Source: a virus. From it: 28,198 nt of DNA. Each line of letters opens with the position of its first letter. Position 1 is the stretch's first letter. The DNA lies in IMG/VR virus record IMGVR_UViG_3300037119_008205, positions 1-28,198 of that record. One strand, given 5' to 3'. The position numbers were made by a program, and so were the translations under genes. The notes beneath the pieces are model-generated. The model had not been told where the DNA came from. It did no database searches and saw nothing but the letters and a program-made list of their open reading frames with translations. Shown piece by piece: positions 21,339 through 27,436 of this stretch.

Positions 21339-21634
21339 AAGACGCAATCACCAAGGCTATAGAGGGAGGATGGAAGATGTCAGAGACTGAAACAATCTAT
21401 GTTGCGAATAATATACCTTTTGTGAATGATTCTTTTCTTCTCGACCCCCTCTTCTGGTCAGCACTAGGGAAGAGTTTGGGGTGGGAAGTATGGGACAAGA
21501 AAGCACTTGAGGATTCTGTAGCTGTTGGAGGGAAGATTAAATACTGGTGGCAGATAATGTGGCACCGCTTCATAGACCACCTAGCAGAAGGAAAAGACGC
21601 AGATTCATTCTTTACTAACCTCCTCCCCAGATAA
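21335..21634 (+). CDS. Conserved phage protein of the DPLFW type, 99 aa
   Basis: Contains the recurrent phage pattern LLDPLFWSALGKSLGWE and, at the C-terminus, WHRFIDHLAEGKDADSFF, a set I recognise from many uncharacterised phage and plasmid proteins. Function is unknown. It overlaps the previous gene by ATGA. A diverged paralogue with the same plan is at 22257-22586. Confidence 0.65.
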   Translation: MKDAITKAIEGGWKMSETETIYVANNIPFVNDSFLLDPLFWSALGKSLGWEVWDKKALEDSVAVGGKIKYWWQIMWHRFIDHLAEGKDADSFFTNLLPR

Positions 21635-21648
21635 CTTAATCAAATAAT

Positions 21649-21879
21649 ATGAAGGAAGACACAACAGAGAAAGTAGACGTTCCAGCAGAAGAACACGGTA
21701 TTAGAGTGAAATATATGGGTCAGTGGACAGAAAGGATGAGCTTTCAATACTTCCAAGATCACTATTCCGAGAGATTTCCGCAGGTCGAAGCCTTAGAAGT
21801 CAACCAGATGCTTACAAGAGATGAGTTTGAATCACTTTATCCAGAAGTAATTATCACTAACCATATAGAGAAACTATGA
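21649..21879 (+). CDS. Hypothetical protein, 76 aa
   Basis: Starts after ATCAAATAA-T, a standard leader. Acidic and helical (VDVPAEEHGIRVKYMGQW, RMSFQYFQDHYSERF), with a C-terminal DEFESLYPEVII segment. It overlaps the next gene by ATGA. No family is recognised; arginine codons are mainly AGA/AGG. Confidence 0.6.
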   Translation: MKEDTTEKVDVPAEEHGIRVKYMGQWTERMSFQYFQDHYSERFPQVEALEVNQMLTRDEFESLYPEVIITNHIEKL

Positions 21880-22160
21880 AAGACAAAGACTACGGACAAC
21901 AGAAGCCTAAAGATATATATGCTGCACATCAACAGCAGACCACCTCTAACTCACACCAGAAAGGATGGCCCATTGAATTTCAAGAGAGATTCGTTAGAAA
22001 GCAAAACGATAGTGGACAGTTTATCAATGGAACTCCTGTCGAATGGGAATACATTAGTGGCAAGGTTGAAGACCTTAAATCCTTCATCAAAGAAGTAGAA
22101 GAAGAAGCATATCAACGTGGGAGAAAGGAATGTAGAGATAAATGTTCTACACACTTCTAG
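21876..22160 (+). CDS. Hypothetical protein, 94 aa
   Basis: A polar N-terminus rich in Gln (AAHQQQTTSNSHQKG), a short central strand region and a C-terminal helix (VEDLKSFIKEVEEEAYQRGR) ending KECRDKCSTHF. The C-terminal Cys/His pair may bind metal. Arginines are AGA apart from one CGT. Its last 19 nt overlap a small membrane ORF. Confidence 0.58.
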   Translation: MKDKDYGQQKPKDIYAAHQQQTTSNSHQKGWPIEFQERFVRKQNDSGQFINGTPVEWEYISGKVEDLKSFIKEVEEEAYQRGRKECRDKCSTHF

Positions 22161-22249
22161 AGATACTCCTGGTCACCATACTCCTCATAGGGAATGTACT
22201 GTGGGAAATAAGTGGATGGGTATATAATTTATTCATTAAAAAAGATTGA
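22142..22249 (+). CDS. Membrane micro-protein, 35 aa
   Basis: A frame of 35 codons starts inside the previous gene: MFYTLLEILLVTILLIGNVL, then a short amphipathic end (EISGWVYNLFIKKD). One membrane span. It stops 7 bp before the next gene. Being two genes before the lytic peptidase it could be a holin-type protein, but nothing proves this. Confidence 0.48.
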   Translation: MFYTLLEILLVTILLIGNVLWEISGWVYNLFIKKD

Positions 22250-22256
22250 TAAAACA

Positions 22257-22586
22257 ATGGAACATTTAATTAAATTAGCGGTACGGTTCGGATGGAGGAA
22301 TAGCAAAGACATTGATGTCGAGCATGTGATTCTCACTGATCCGGAGATCTTCTTCGATAAAGAGTTTTGGAAGGCAATCTCTCGAGCGAAAAAGTGGCAG
22401 GGGATAAAATGTTACCCCTGTGGCGGACACCACGATGTATCGGATCTGTGGGTGGATGAAGGGAATCCCTGCTCAAAACATGTAGCGATGAGATTCTATG
22501 AAATCGTTTACCATTATGGACTTGATGTGGCGATAGATCTCTTGCAACAGACGATGAGCAAGAAGTCGGATAGTTTAATAACATAA
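22257..22586 (+). CDS. Paralogue of the DPLFW-type phage protein, 109 aa
   Basis: Shows the same plan as 21335-21634: an ILTDPEIFFDKEFWKAISRAKKW block, a cysteine pair in IKCYPCGGHHD and a C-terminal MRFYEIVYHYGLDVAIDLLQ helix equivalent to the WHRFIDHLAEGKD helix of the other copy. The cysteine/histidine insertion is specific to this copy. The ATG at 22257 follows GATAAAACA; upstream in-frame starts overlap the micro-protein. CGG/CGA arginines show that codon use has returned to the genome norm. Confidence 0.62.
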   Translation: MEHLIKLAVRFGWRNSKDIDVEHVILTDPEIFFDKEFWKAISRAKKWQGIKCYPCGGHHDVSDLWVDEGNPCSKHVAMRFYEIVYHYGLDVAIDLLQQTMSKKSDSLIT

Positions 22587-22595
22587 TATAAATAT

Positions 22596-23705
22596 ATGCC
22601 AACAAAAAATAAAAAAGTTAATTTGTCAGGATTCAAGACGGGAGGGCTTGTCGATAATCGACCAAAGGAAAAGAAGCAGAAAGACTTCGATCCTCGGGAA
22701 GCATTCGCATCAGCAGCACCTCTCGATTGGAGAGAAAAGACCATCGAAGAGGTGGAAGCGGAGATCATGGCGACAAGCATCAGTCAGCACCAGACATTCC
22801 GATGTGTGTCCGAATATGCCGGAATCTTTTTCGAATGGGCGGAGTATCTTGAGAATGGTGTTCGAAAGATCTTTTCGAGACGCGATGTGTACGGACGACG
22901 ATTCAATTTCCCGGGAGGTGGAATGATGATGCACGACCTATTCAAAATCATGCGGGAAGGATCGTGTCTCGAAGAACAGCTTCCTTCAACCGCTTCAACC
23001 GAGAAGCAGATCAATCTTCCGTATGAGGTGACTGCTGACATGAAAGCGATTCGAGCAACTCATGCTGCAGACACGAGTTTCACATGGGACACTTGGACAA
23101 TCGACGATTTGGCGCAGATGATCGAACAGAAGATACCACAATGCCTTTTCTGGTATTTCGATAACAATACTCGGAATGAATGGTGGAATAAATCTCCGAA
23201 AGTAGTGACGAAGAAGATCGACCTTTACGCCGAAGACACTGGAAGGCATCAAGCGACCGGCGTGTCATATCTTTTGAAAGACGGAAAGAAATGCATTGCG
23301 GTGATGGATTCCGCTGGTCAGGGAACAGGTCTTGGAAAACAGAAGAATATCCGTTTCGTGTCGGAAGATTTCATCAAGGCTCGAAACTATGCTGCGGGAT
23401 TTGCTATTGACAAAAAGAATCTCGATTACAAGCCGATAGAGACCATTCGATATACCTTCATGCGCAATTTGAAGAACGGGGATAATGGAGAGGATGTGAA
23501 AATTCTTCAAAAGATCCTTGTACTCGAGGGATGCCTGGCGATCAAGACTCCTACACTTTTGTACCGAGGTATGACTGAAATGGGAGTGAAGAAATTACAA
23601 GAGAAGTATGCGAAAGAGATCCTTGCGCCACTCGGACTCAAGATAGGAACGGGAATGTTTTGGGATGCGACCCGAAAATTTATCAACAAGAAATACGGAG
23701 TCTGA
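22596..23705 (+). CDS. Papain-like peptidase with peptidoglycan-binding domain, probable endolysin, 369 aa
   Basis: Residues 45-270 fit a C1A-type cysteine peptidase: Gln64 and Cys70 in ISQHQTFRCVSE keep the six-residue papain spacing, His218 lies in GRHQATGVSY, and Asp238 lies in IAVMDSAGQG, where papains have the Asn of NSWG. A linker leads to a PG_binding_1-like domain (about 291-366, NGEDVKILQKIL to GMFWDATRKFI). This pairing suggests cell-wall or cross-bridge cleavage at lysis. I recall similar fusions in phages of candidate-phyla bacteria. The start follows ATAAATATATG. No signal peptide is present, so a holin or other export route is needed. Confidence 0.8.
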   Translation: MPTKNKKVNLSGFKTGGLVDNRPKEKKQKDFDPREAFASAAPLDWREKTIEEVEAEIMATSISQHQTFRCVSEYAGIFFEWAEYLENGVRKIFSRRDVYGRRFNFPGGGMMMHDLFKIMREGSCLEEQLPSTASTEKQINLPYEVTADMKAIRATHAADTSFTWDTWTIDDLAQMIEQKIPQCLFWYFDNNTRNEWWNKSPKVVTKKIDLYAEDTGRHQATGVSYLLKDGKKCIAVMDSAGQGTGLGKQKNIRFVSEDFIKARNYAAGFAIDKKNLDYKPIETIRYTFMRNLKNGDNGEDVKILQKILVLEGCLAIKTPTLLYRGMTEMGVKKLQEKYAKEILAPLGLKIGTGMFWDATRKFINKKYGV

Positions 23706-23734
23706 TATCAAAATAGAAAATAGGGGAGTATAAT
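23680..23734 (+). promoter_or_regulatory. Weak promoter candidate after the peptidase gene
   Basis: A perfect TATAAT at 23729-23734 follows an 11-base match (ATAGGGGAGTA, 23720-23730) to the sequence below the promoter at 24673, and TTATCAACA lies at 23680, inside the peptidase gene. There is no clear -35 hexamer. It may be a decayed copy of the promoter module. Confidence 0.3.
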
Positions 23735-23768
23735 TAAATTCGGAAGAACCTTTACAACCCAACTTTCT

Positions 23769-23903
23769 ATGAAGCCGTACAAGCGCCGTCAATTCACTTT
23801 GACAATGGTCTGCTTCGTGCGGCCTAAACTCAAATTCACCTGTGTCAACATCAAGCTGAAAAGCGGACGTTGGTATATCACTGGCAGATTCACCCAAAAT
23901 TGA
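23769..23903 (+). CDS. Very small basic protein, 44 aa
   Basis: Frame of 44 codons, MKPYKRRQFTLTMVCFVRPK to YITGRFTQN, basic and strand-rich. It is followed directly by another ATG (TGAATG). The leader is not the usual A/T motif, and this may be chance. It opens a set of tiny overlapping frames after the peptidase gene. Confidence 0.33.
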   Translation: MKPYKRRQFTLTMVCFVRPKLKFTCVNIKLKSGRWYITGRFTQN

Positions 23904-24017
23904 ATGAAAAAACCACCGTACCGAAACCAACCCCACCGACAACTCATCCACAAATGGAAACGAAATCAGACACGCAGGATATACCACTGGCAATCGCCGG
24001 TATCACCCTCCTTTTAG
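23904..24017 (+). CDS. Tiny basic ORF, 37 aa, doubtful
   Basis: Begins immediately after the previous stop. Very basic and polar (KPPYRNQPHRQLIHKWKRNQ), no membrane segment. It overlaps the membrane ORF at 23954 in another frame, so at most one is the main product in this stretch. Listed because stop-start abutment is typical of this genome. Confidence 0.2.
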   Translation: MKKPPYRNQPHRQLIHKWKRNQTRRIYHWQSPVSPSF

Positions 24018-24046
24018 GCTTCATCGCTTGGTGGAGGATCAAGTGA
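23954..24046 (+). CDS. Membrane micro-protein, 30 aa
   Basis: METKSDTQDIPLAIAGITLL continues to GFIAWWRIK, a short polar start plus one clear membrane helix and a basic end. It lies just after the probable endolysin. Its TGA overlaps a GTG start (GTGA). A very small holin-like or other membrane protein is possible; short length limits confidence. Confidence 0.38.
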   Translation: METKSDTQDIPLAIAGITLLLGFIAWWRIK

Positions 24047-24129
24047 AAAGTTACCAACTTCTTCTCTTCTACCCGAAGATGGGGGGAGGGTGGCACTACT
24101 GGGTCTCAATTCCGAAATGGGCATATTAG
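24043..24129 (+). CDS. Tiny ORF with GTG start, 28 aa, doubtful
   Basis: GTG overlaps the preceding stop codon by four bases. The frame VKSYQLLLFYPKMGGGWHYW continues to VSIPKWAY. Aromatic-rich and possibly membrane-interfacial. It could be chance; the overlap is the only support. Confidence 0.2.
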   Translation: MKSYQLLLFYPKMGGGWHYWVSIPKWAY

Positions 24130-24152
24130 AAAGGAAAGGTGATAACAATCCC

Positions 24153-24177
24153 GATGGGCACACAACGCATGCCCATC
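24153..24177 (+). other. 8-bp perfect hairpin
   Basis: GATGGGCA (24153-24160) pairs with TGCCCATC (24170-24177) with a 9-nt loop. No T run follows. With the terminator 55 bp further on it forms a structured, apparently gene-free 3' region (24130-24293). Confidence 0.45.
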
Positions 24178-24232
24178 CATAGCGAAACAAAACAATTTCA
24201 GTTGCCGACGGAGTTCGCTACCTCTAGGCGCC

Positions 24233-24269
24233 AGCAGCTGATCTCTTCCGAAGGGGTCAGCTGCTATTT
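24233..24269 (+). terminator. Strong rho-independent-type terminator
   Basis: AGCAGCTGA (24233-24241) pairs perfectly with TCAGCTGCT (24257-24265), and the intervening bases extend the stem to 15 bp (two wobble pairs) with a CCG loop. ATTTT follows. It closes the transcript containing the peptidase gene. Confidence 0.7.
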
Positions 24270-24293
24270 TAAAAATCATCAAAATATTGAACT

Positions 24294-24671
24294 ATGAAGA
24301 AAGTTGAGTCAAAATCTAACGAAATATTGAACCAATATCTCCGAGTGAAGAGGTTCTATTGCTACTACGAGATCAAGGTGATGAAGGGAAACACTCTCAA
24401 TTTCAAAGCTATCGAGGAGAACCAGGATGAAGGGCTTCCAGCTCTTGAAAAGGAAGGACTGGTGTGGAAATTGTCCGATGAGGATTCCCGAAAGAAGCCC
24501 TGCGACGGGTTCTGTACTCCTCCCCTCCCCGCTTACCTTGCGATCAAAAAAGATAGGACTTTTTACATGGTTCGGTATGAATATATCTTACGAATGAAGG
24601 AGGCCGGAGAAAAGTCCATCACTCGAGAAGAAGCGGAATCTCTAGCGGATAAAGTTATCCACATGGGGTAA
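24294..24671 (+). CDS. Hypothetical protein, 125 aa
   Basis: A soluble protein with a basic helical start (SKSNEILNQYLRVKRFYCYYEIKV), a central acidic region and a C-terminal helix (EEAESLADKVIHMG). It has Cys-containing CDGFCTPPLP in the middle, a possible metal site. It lies between a strong terminator and the next promoter, so it depends on read-through or an unseen promoter. Its last codons overlap the DnaA-box-like TTATCCACA. Confidence 0.62.
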   Translation: MKKVESKSNEILNQYLRVKRFYCYYEIKVMKGNTLNFKAIEENQDEGLPALEKEGLVWKLSDEDSRKKPCDGFCTPPLPAYLAIKKDRTFYMVRYEYILRMKEAGEKSITREEAESLADKVIHMG

Positions 24672-24701
24672 CTTGACACCGACACCGCCATATAATAAGA
24701 T
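24655..24701 (+). promoter_or_regulatory. Promoter module with DnaA-box-like site
   Basis: A perfect TTATCCACA (24655-24663) sits inside the end of the preceding gene, then TTGACA at 24673-24678 and TAAGAT at 24696-24701 with a 17-bp spacer starting CCGACACCG. The spacer shares the CCGACACCG part with the early promoter at 10825 but then differs, while keeping its length. Drives the regulator at 24736. Confidence 0.68.
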
Positions 24702-24735
24702 AGGGGAGTAAAGCAATTATTAATTAATCATCATT

Positions 24736-24903
24736 ATGCCAGCAAAAAAGACATCATATAAGCGGTTCAATACGAGGATTCGTGAGGACCAGCAGACCTT
24801 CATAAAGAAGAAGGCGAAAAAAGAGGGAGTTACCGAAGGGGATGTTCTCCGAGGGATCATTGATTCCTATATTAGCAGTGTAACAGCAAAGAAAAATGTC
24901 TAA
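24736..24903 (+). CDS. Ribbon-helix-helix DNA-binding regulator, 55 aa
   Basis: The frame MPAKKTSYKRFNTRIREDQQ continues to a helical part with GVTEGDVLRGIIDSYI, matching the strand-helix-helix pattern of Arc/CopG/MetJ-type regulators, in which the strand (FNTRI) dimerises and enters the major groove. It is the first gene under the promoter at 24673; a 10-bp palindrome ATTAATTAAT (24719-24728) between them suggests autoregulation. It overlaps the next gene by 8 nt. Confidence 0.7.
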   Translation: MPAKKTSYKRFNTRIREDQQTFIKKKAKKEGVTEGDVLRGIIDSYISSVTAKKNV

Positions 24904-25189
24904 CCTATACGAAGAGTATGCAATTCTCGAATCCGAGATAAAAGCGCTCGAAGCGAAGAAGGAGCAACTACGACCGCACATTTTGAAAATGATGGTGGAT
25001 CAGGGAGTTGAGAATTTAGAGACAGCGGTTGGAAAGTTTTCAGTGACCAAGCTCAAGAAGTGGTCATACCCAGAAGAAGTCATTGAACTTGAAGATGATT
25101 TCAAAGCGGCAAAAGCAAAAGCACAGTCAACGGGAGAAGCGACATATGAAGAAACGGAATCTCTTCGATTTACCATAGCAAAACTTTAA
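24896..25189 (+). CDS. Gp157-like coiled-coil phage protein, 97 aa
   Basis: Begins LYEEYAILESEIKALEAKKE, a coiled coil, then MMVDQGVENLETAVGKFSV and a KWSYPEEVIELEDDFKAAK segment. This order (coiled coil, ETxxGKF strand, WxYP) is typical of common phage proteins of the Gp157/DUF-type found beside recombination genes. A role with the downstream nuclease is possible. Overlap with the regulator gene supports the start. Confidence 0.65.
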   Translation: MSNLYEEYAILESEIKALEAKKEQLRPHILKMMVDQGVENLETAVGKFSVTKLKKWSYPEEVIELEDDFKAAKAKAQSTGEATYEETESLRFTIAKL

Positions 25190-25200
25190 TATCAAAAAAC

Positions 25201-25806
25201 ATGCCTAAAACAAAAGCACCAAAACAGCAGATCGAAGTAAGAAAGGTGGAGACAAAGAAAGTAGCTCCAAAGCCAAATAAAGAAAAGAAAGTTATTAATA
25301 GAGAAAACAAGCCGGAGTTCGTACAGATCGTGGTCCGCGCGGTGATTCCTACACAACAGTATGGAAACATCCAGCCAGAGGTCACCGTCAAAGGTGGAAC
25401 TTTCGAACAGGCTCGAGACTTCGCTATGCCGATGATCGAACAGCTTTATCAGCATTATGCGGAGATTCCTGTGAATGGTGTCGTGCCGAAGTTTTTCAAC
25501 AAAGCTAGCGTTACAGCGGTTGAGAAGAAGGTGGATGTCCCTGCTACAGTCGCCCCTGCAGTTTCAACTCCGGCGAGTTCTCTCCCCGGTTACAATCCAG
25601 ATAAGCTCGGATTCGATAAGAAGGAAGAGCCGAAGATCGTAAAGAACGAAGCATATCTCAAAGCGGAAAACGCTATTGGAAGCGCTCACAGCTCCGAAGC
25701 TCTTGATCTAATTGAAGAGCAGATCCAGAAGTCAGTGAAGATCTCTCCAGATGATAAGCCGTTATTGCTCACTATCCTTCTTAAAAAGAAGAAGGACCTC
25801 AAATAA
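25201..25806 (+). CDS. Hypothetical protein, 201 aa
   Basis: Residues 1-40 are a very basic disordered start (KKVAPKPNKEKKV). The middle (40-90) is a compact domain with VQIVVRAVIPTQQYGNIQPE, EARDF-like helix EQARDFAMPMIEQLYQHYAE. A Pro/Ala/Ser linker (115-140) and a helical C-terminus follow. The middle part resembles conserved phage proteins that precede recombination genes, but no function can be named. Confidence 0.62.
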   Translation: MPKTKAPKQQIEVRKVETKKVAPKPNKEKKVINRENKPEFVQIVVRAVIPTQQYGNIQPEVTVKGGTFEQARDFAMPMIEQLYQHYAEIPVNGVVPKFFNKASVTAVEKKVDVPATVAPAVSTPASSLPGYNPDKLGFDKKEEPKIVKNEAYLKAENAIGSAHSSEALDLIEEQIQKSVKISPDDKPLLLTILLKKKKDLK

Positions 25807-25916
25807 TGAGACCTACATTCTTTATAATGGTGGTACTCTTATTGGCAATGATCGTGATGAGCTTCTTCACTGCCATGTTATTCTTCCCTGTTAAATTGAC
25901 GGTATTAATTCATTAA
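25806..25916 (+). CDS. Membrane micro-protein, 36 aa
   Basis: MRPTFFIMVVLLLAMIVMSF continues to FTAMLFFPVKLTVLIH. Almost entirely hydrophobic, one long or two short spans. Start shares the A of the previous stop (TAATG), as for several other genes here. One of at least seven such proteins in the window. Confidence 0.52.
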   Translation: MRPTFFIMVVLLLAMIVMSFFTAMLFFPVKLTVLIH

Positions 25917-25925
25917 TTTCACTTT

Positions 25926-26114
25926 ATGTCATCAAAGAAACCTGTTATGAAAAAGGATACCGGAGTCATCAACCGGACATTCCACTACGAACTCGATGGA
26001 ACTACCTTGCGATTCACTCTCCGGATCGACGTGAAAAAGGAACTCAAGGCGTATGAAGAGCTTTTGAAGATCGCTCTCAAAGATGTATCAGATCAGCTAA
26101 AAGAATCAAAATGA
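25926..26114 (+). CDS. Hypothetical small protein, 62 aa
   Basis: A strand-rich part (GVINRTFHYELDGTTLRFTL) and a C-terminal helix (KELKAYEELLKIALKDVSDQ). Basic N-terminus. The last 4 nt overlap the next gene. Unknown function. Confidence 0.6.
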   Translation: MSSKKPVMKKDTGVINRTFHYELDGTTLRFTLRIDVKKELKAYEELLKIALKDVSDQLKESK

Positions 26115-26491
26115 TAAACAAATTAACCCTCGTGTTCTGGGATAAGATCGCAAACAAAGAATGGTGGAAATTACAGTTCAAGTTTCGTGATAGCTTTTTC
26201 CTTCTTTATGCTGTATGGATAGCGTATGGAGCATGGCTCTTGAGTGTTGCTATTCTGGAAGTCTTCTATAATGTTGATTATCACGCCGGGTATATTATCG
26301 CCTTCATTTGGTTCCTATTTTATTGTTTGATAGTTATTCACTCAAGAAATCATAACAAAATGATGGAAGGATTTTTGAGAATATCTTGGGAACACACTGA
26401 TCGCGCGACTAAAGGATGGGATGAAGCCTTGAAATATGCCCAAAGACTTGAAAAAGAATTAGAAATTGAACGAAAATCACATGAGAAATAA
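26111..26491 (+). CDS. Membrane protein with two spans and a coiled-coil tail, 126 aa
   Basis: Two hydrophobic segments (about residues 30-50, FFLLYAVWIAYGAWLLSVAI, and 62-78, YIIAFIWFLFYCLIVI) are followed by a charged helix ending KYAQRLEKELEIERKSHEK. Likely inner-membrane protein with a cytoplasmic coiled coil. It starts on an ATGA overlap. It could be a holin-like or superinfection-exclusion protein; no family is recognised. Confidence 0.62.
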   Translation: MINKLTLVFWDKIANKEWWKLQFKFRDSFFLLYAVWIAYGAWLLSVAILEVFYNVDYHAGYIIAFIWFLFYCLIVIHSRNHNKMMEGFLRISWEHTDRATKGWDEALKYAQRLEKELEIERKSHEK

Positions 26492-26651
26492 AAGACCAAA
26501 AAGAGATATCGCGGTGAAGAACATGACGAAAAGTGAACGAGCGGAGAATGAGTCTCCCTTCGATTCAAAGTCTTGGTGGAGAAGGTCGGAAGACAAGAAG
26601 CTAAAGAGGATGAGAAAAAATGAAGAAAAAAACATCCAAAAAGTACGATAA
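26481..26651 (+). CDS. Very basic small protein, 56 aa
   Basis: Starts 11 nt inside the end of the membrane gene. MRNKRPKRDIAVKNMTKSER continues to WWRRSEDKKLKRMRKNEEKN. About one third Lys/Arg, probably disordered and nucleic-acid binding. It overlaps the next gene by 32 nt. Confidence 0.45.
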   Translation: MRNKRPKRDIAVKNMTKSERAENESPFDSKSWWRRSEDKKLKRMRKNEEKNIQKVR

Positions 26652-26898
26652 GCAAGTCACTCCCCCGTATGAGATTATAAAAAATGAAAATAATTTTTTC
26701 CTGATTTGTAGAAATCAGGACGAAGTTAAAATGTTAAAAAAGCTCCTTGCCCATAGCGAAGATGGAAGAGACAGAGAGTCGATGCTTGAAATAAATAAAA
26801 TCAACAATGCCAAATCAATATCCCAAAATAATACTCCCCAAACCCCATCTGTCATGGACACAGCTCTCATGCTGGATCTCGAATCCGACCCGCTATAA
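26620..26898 (+). CDS. Hypothetical protein, 92 aa, overlaps the nuclease gene
   Basis: KKKTSKKYDKQVTPPYEIIK is followed by a hydrophobic strand NNFFLICRN, a helix and a disordered tail (SQNNTPQTPSVMD). Its last 92 nt lie over the first 92 nt of the nuclease gene in another frame, an unusually long overlap for this window. Alternatively only the first 60 residues matter and the tail exists because the nuclease gene start moved. No function known. Confidence 0.5.
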   Translation: MKKKTSKKYDKQVTPPYEIIKNENNFFLICRNQDEVKMLKKLLAHSEDGRDRESMLEINKINNAKSISQNNTPQTPSVMDTALMLDLESDPL

Positions 26899-27436
26899 AA
26901 AGGAATATTTCGAGAATGGAGACAAGCTCGACACTCGATTCCTTCGGTTCGGAAAGAATATCGCCACATTGATCGAGGAGGGAAAACATCACGCTCTTCT
27001 CCCTGATCTTGAGACCTATGACACTCCCGAACACAAGATCGAAGTGAGGGTGAAGCACATCATTCCTTGTCTTTCATTCCTCGATTCATATGATTCGAAG
27101 CTGAACATCTTCCGGGAATACAAGACGGGGAAGATTCCGTGGACAAAGGTGAAGGTGCAGAAGCACGACCAGCTCGTGTTCTATGCCACCACACTCAAAT
27201 GGTCGACGGGGAAGATGCCGGAGTATTGCGATCTCGATTGGATCGAGACCAAGGAAAGCCAGGAAGAGACGGTTGATTTTTGGAGGGAAAACAATAAGAT
27301 TATCAATGTGACAGGTAGGATCATCTCCTTCCACAGAGAGTTTGATGAAAGAGAGATCGAACGTATGGAAGAATTAATAGTGAAGGTCGCATGGGAAATA
27401 AGTGATAGCTACCAGAGCTATCTTGCTGAAATATGA
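26807..27436 (+). CDS. PD-(D/E)XK-type exonuclease, 209 aa
   Basis: The N-terminus LSWTQLSCWISNPTRYKKEYF matches the SxSxLxxxxxCPxxY motif of RecB/Cas4/AddB-like nucleases. Candidate catalytic residues are D93 or D96 (FLDSYD), E104 and K106 (REYKTGK) and the QxxxY motif at 122-126 (HDQLVFYA). Length fits a phage recombination exonuclease. The start at 26807 is required because the first motif begins at residue 15. A single-strand annealing partner is not obvious nearby. Confidence 0.8.
   Translation: MPNQYPKIILPKPHLSWTQLSCWISNPTRYKKEYFENGDKLDTRFLRFGKNIATLIEEGKHHALLPDLETYDTPEHKIEVRVKHIIPCLSFLDSYDSKLNIFREYKTGKIPWTKVKVQKHDQLVFYATTLKWSTGKMPEYCDLDWIETKESQEETVDFWRENNKIINVTGRIISFHREFDEREIERMEELIVKVAWEISDSYQSYLAEI

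Noticed and set aside
24190-24270. tRNA-like or rRNA-like sequence before the 125-aa gene
   Set aside because: No cloverleaf with acceptor and T-loop pairing could be formed; the paired bases are fully explained by the terminator hairpin.
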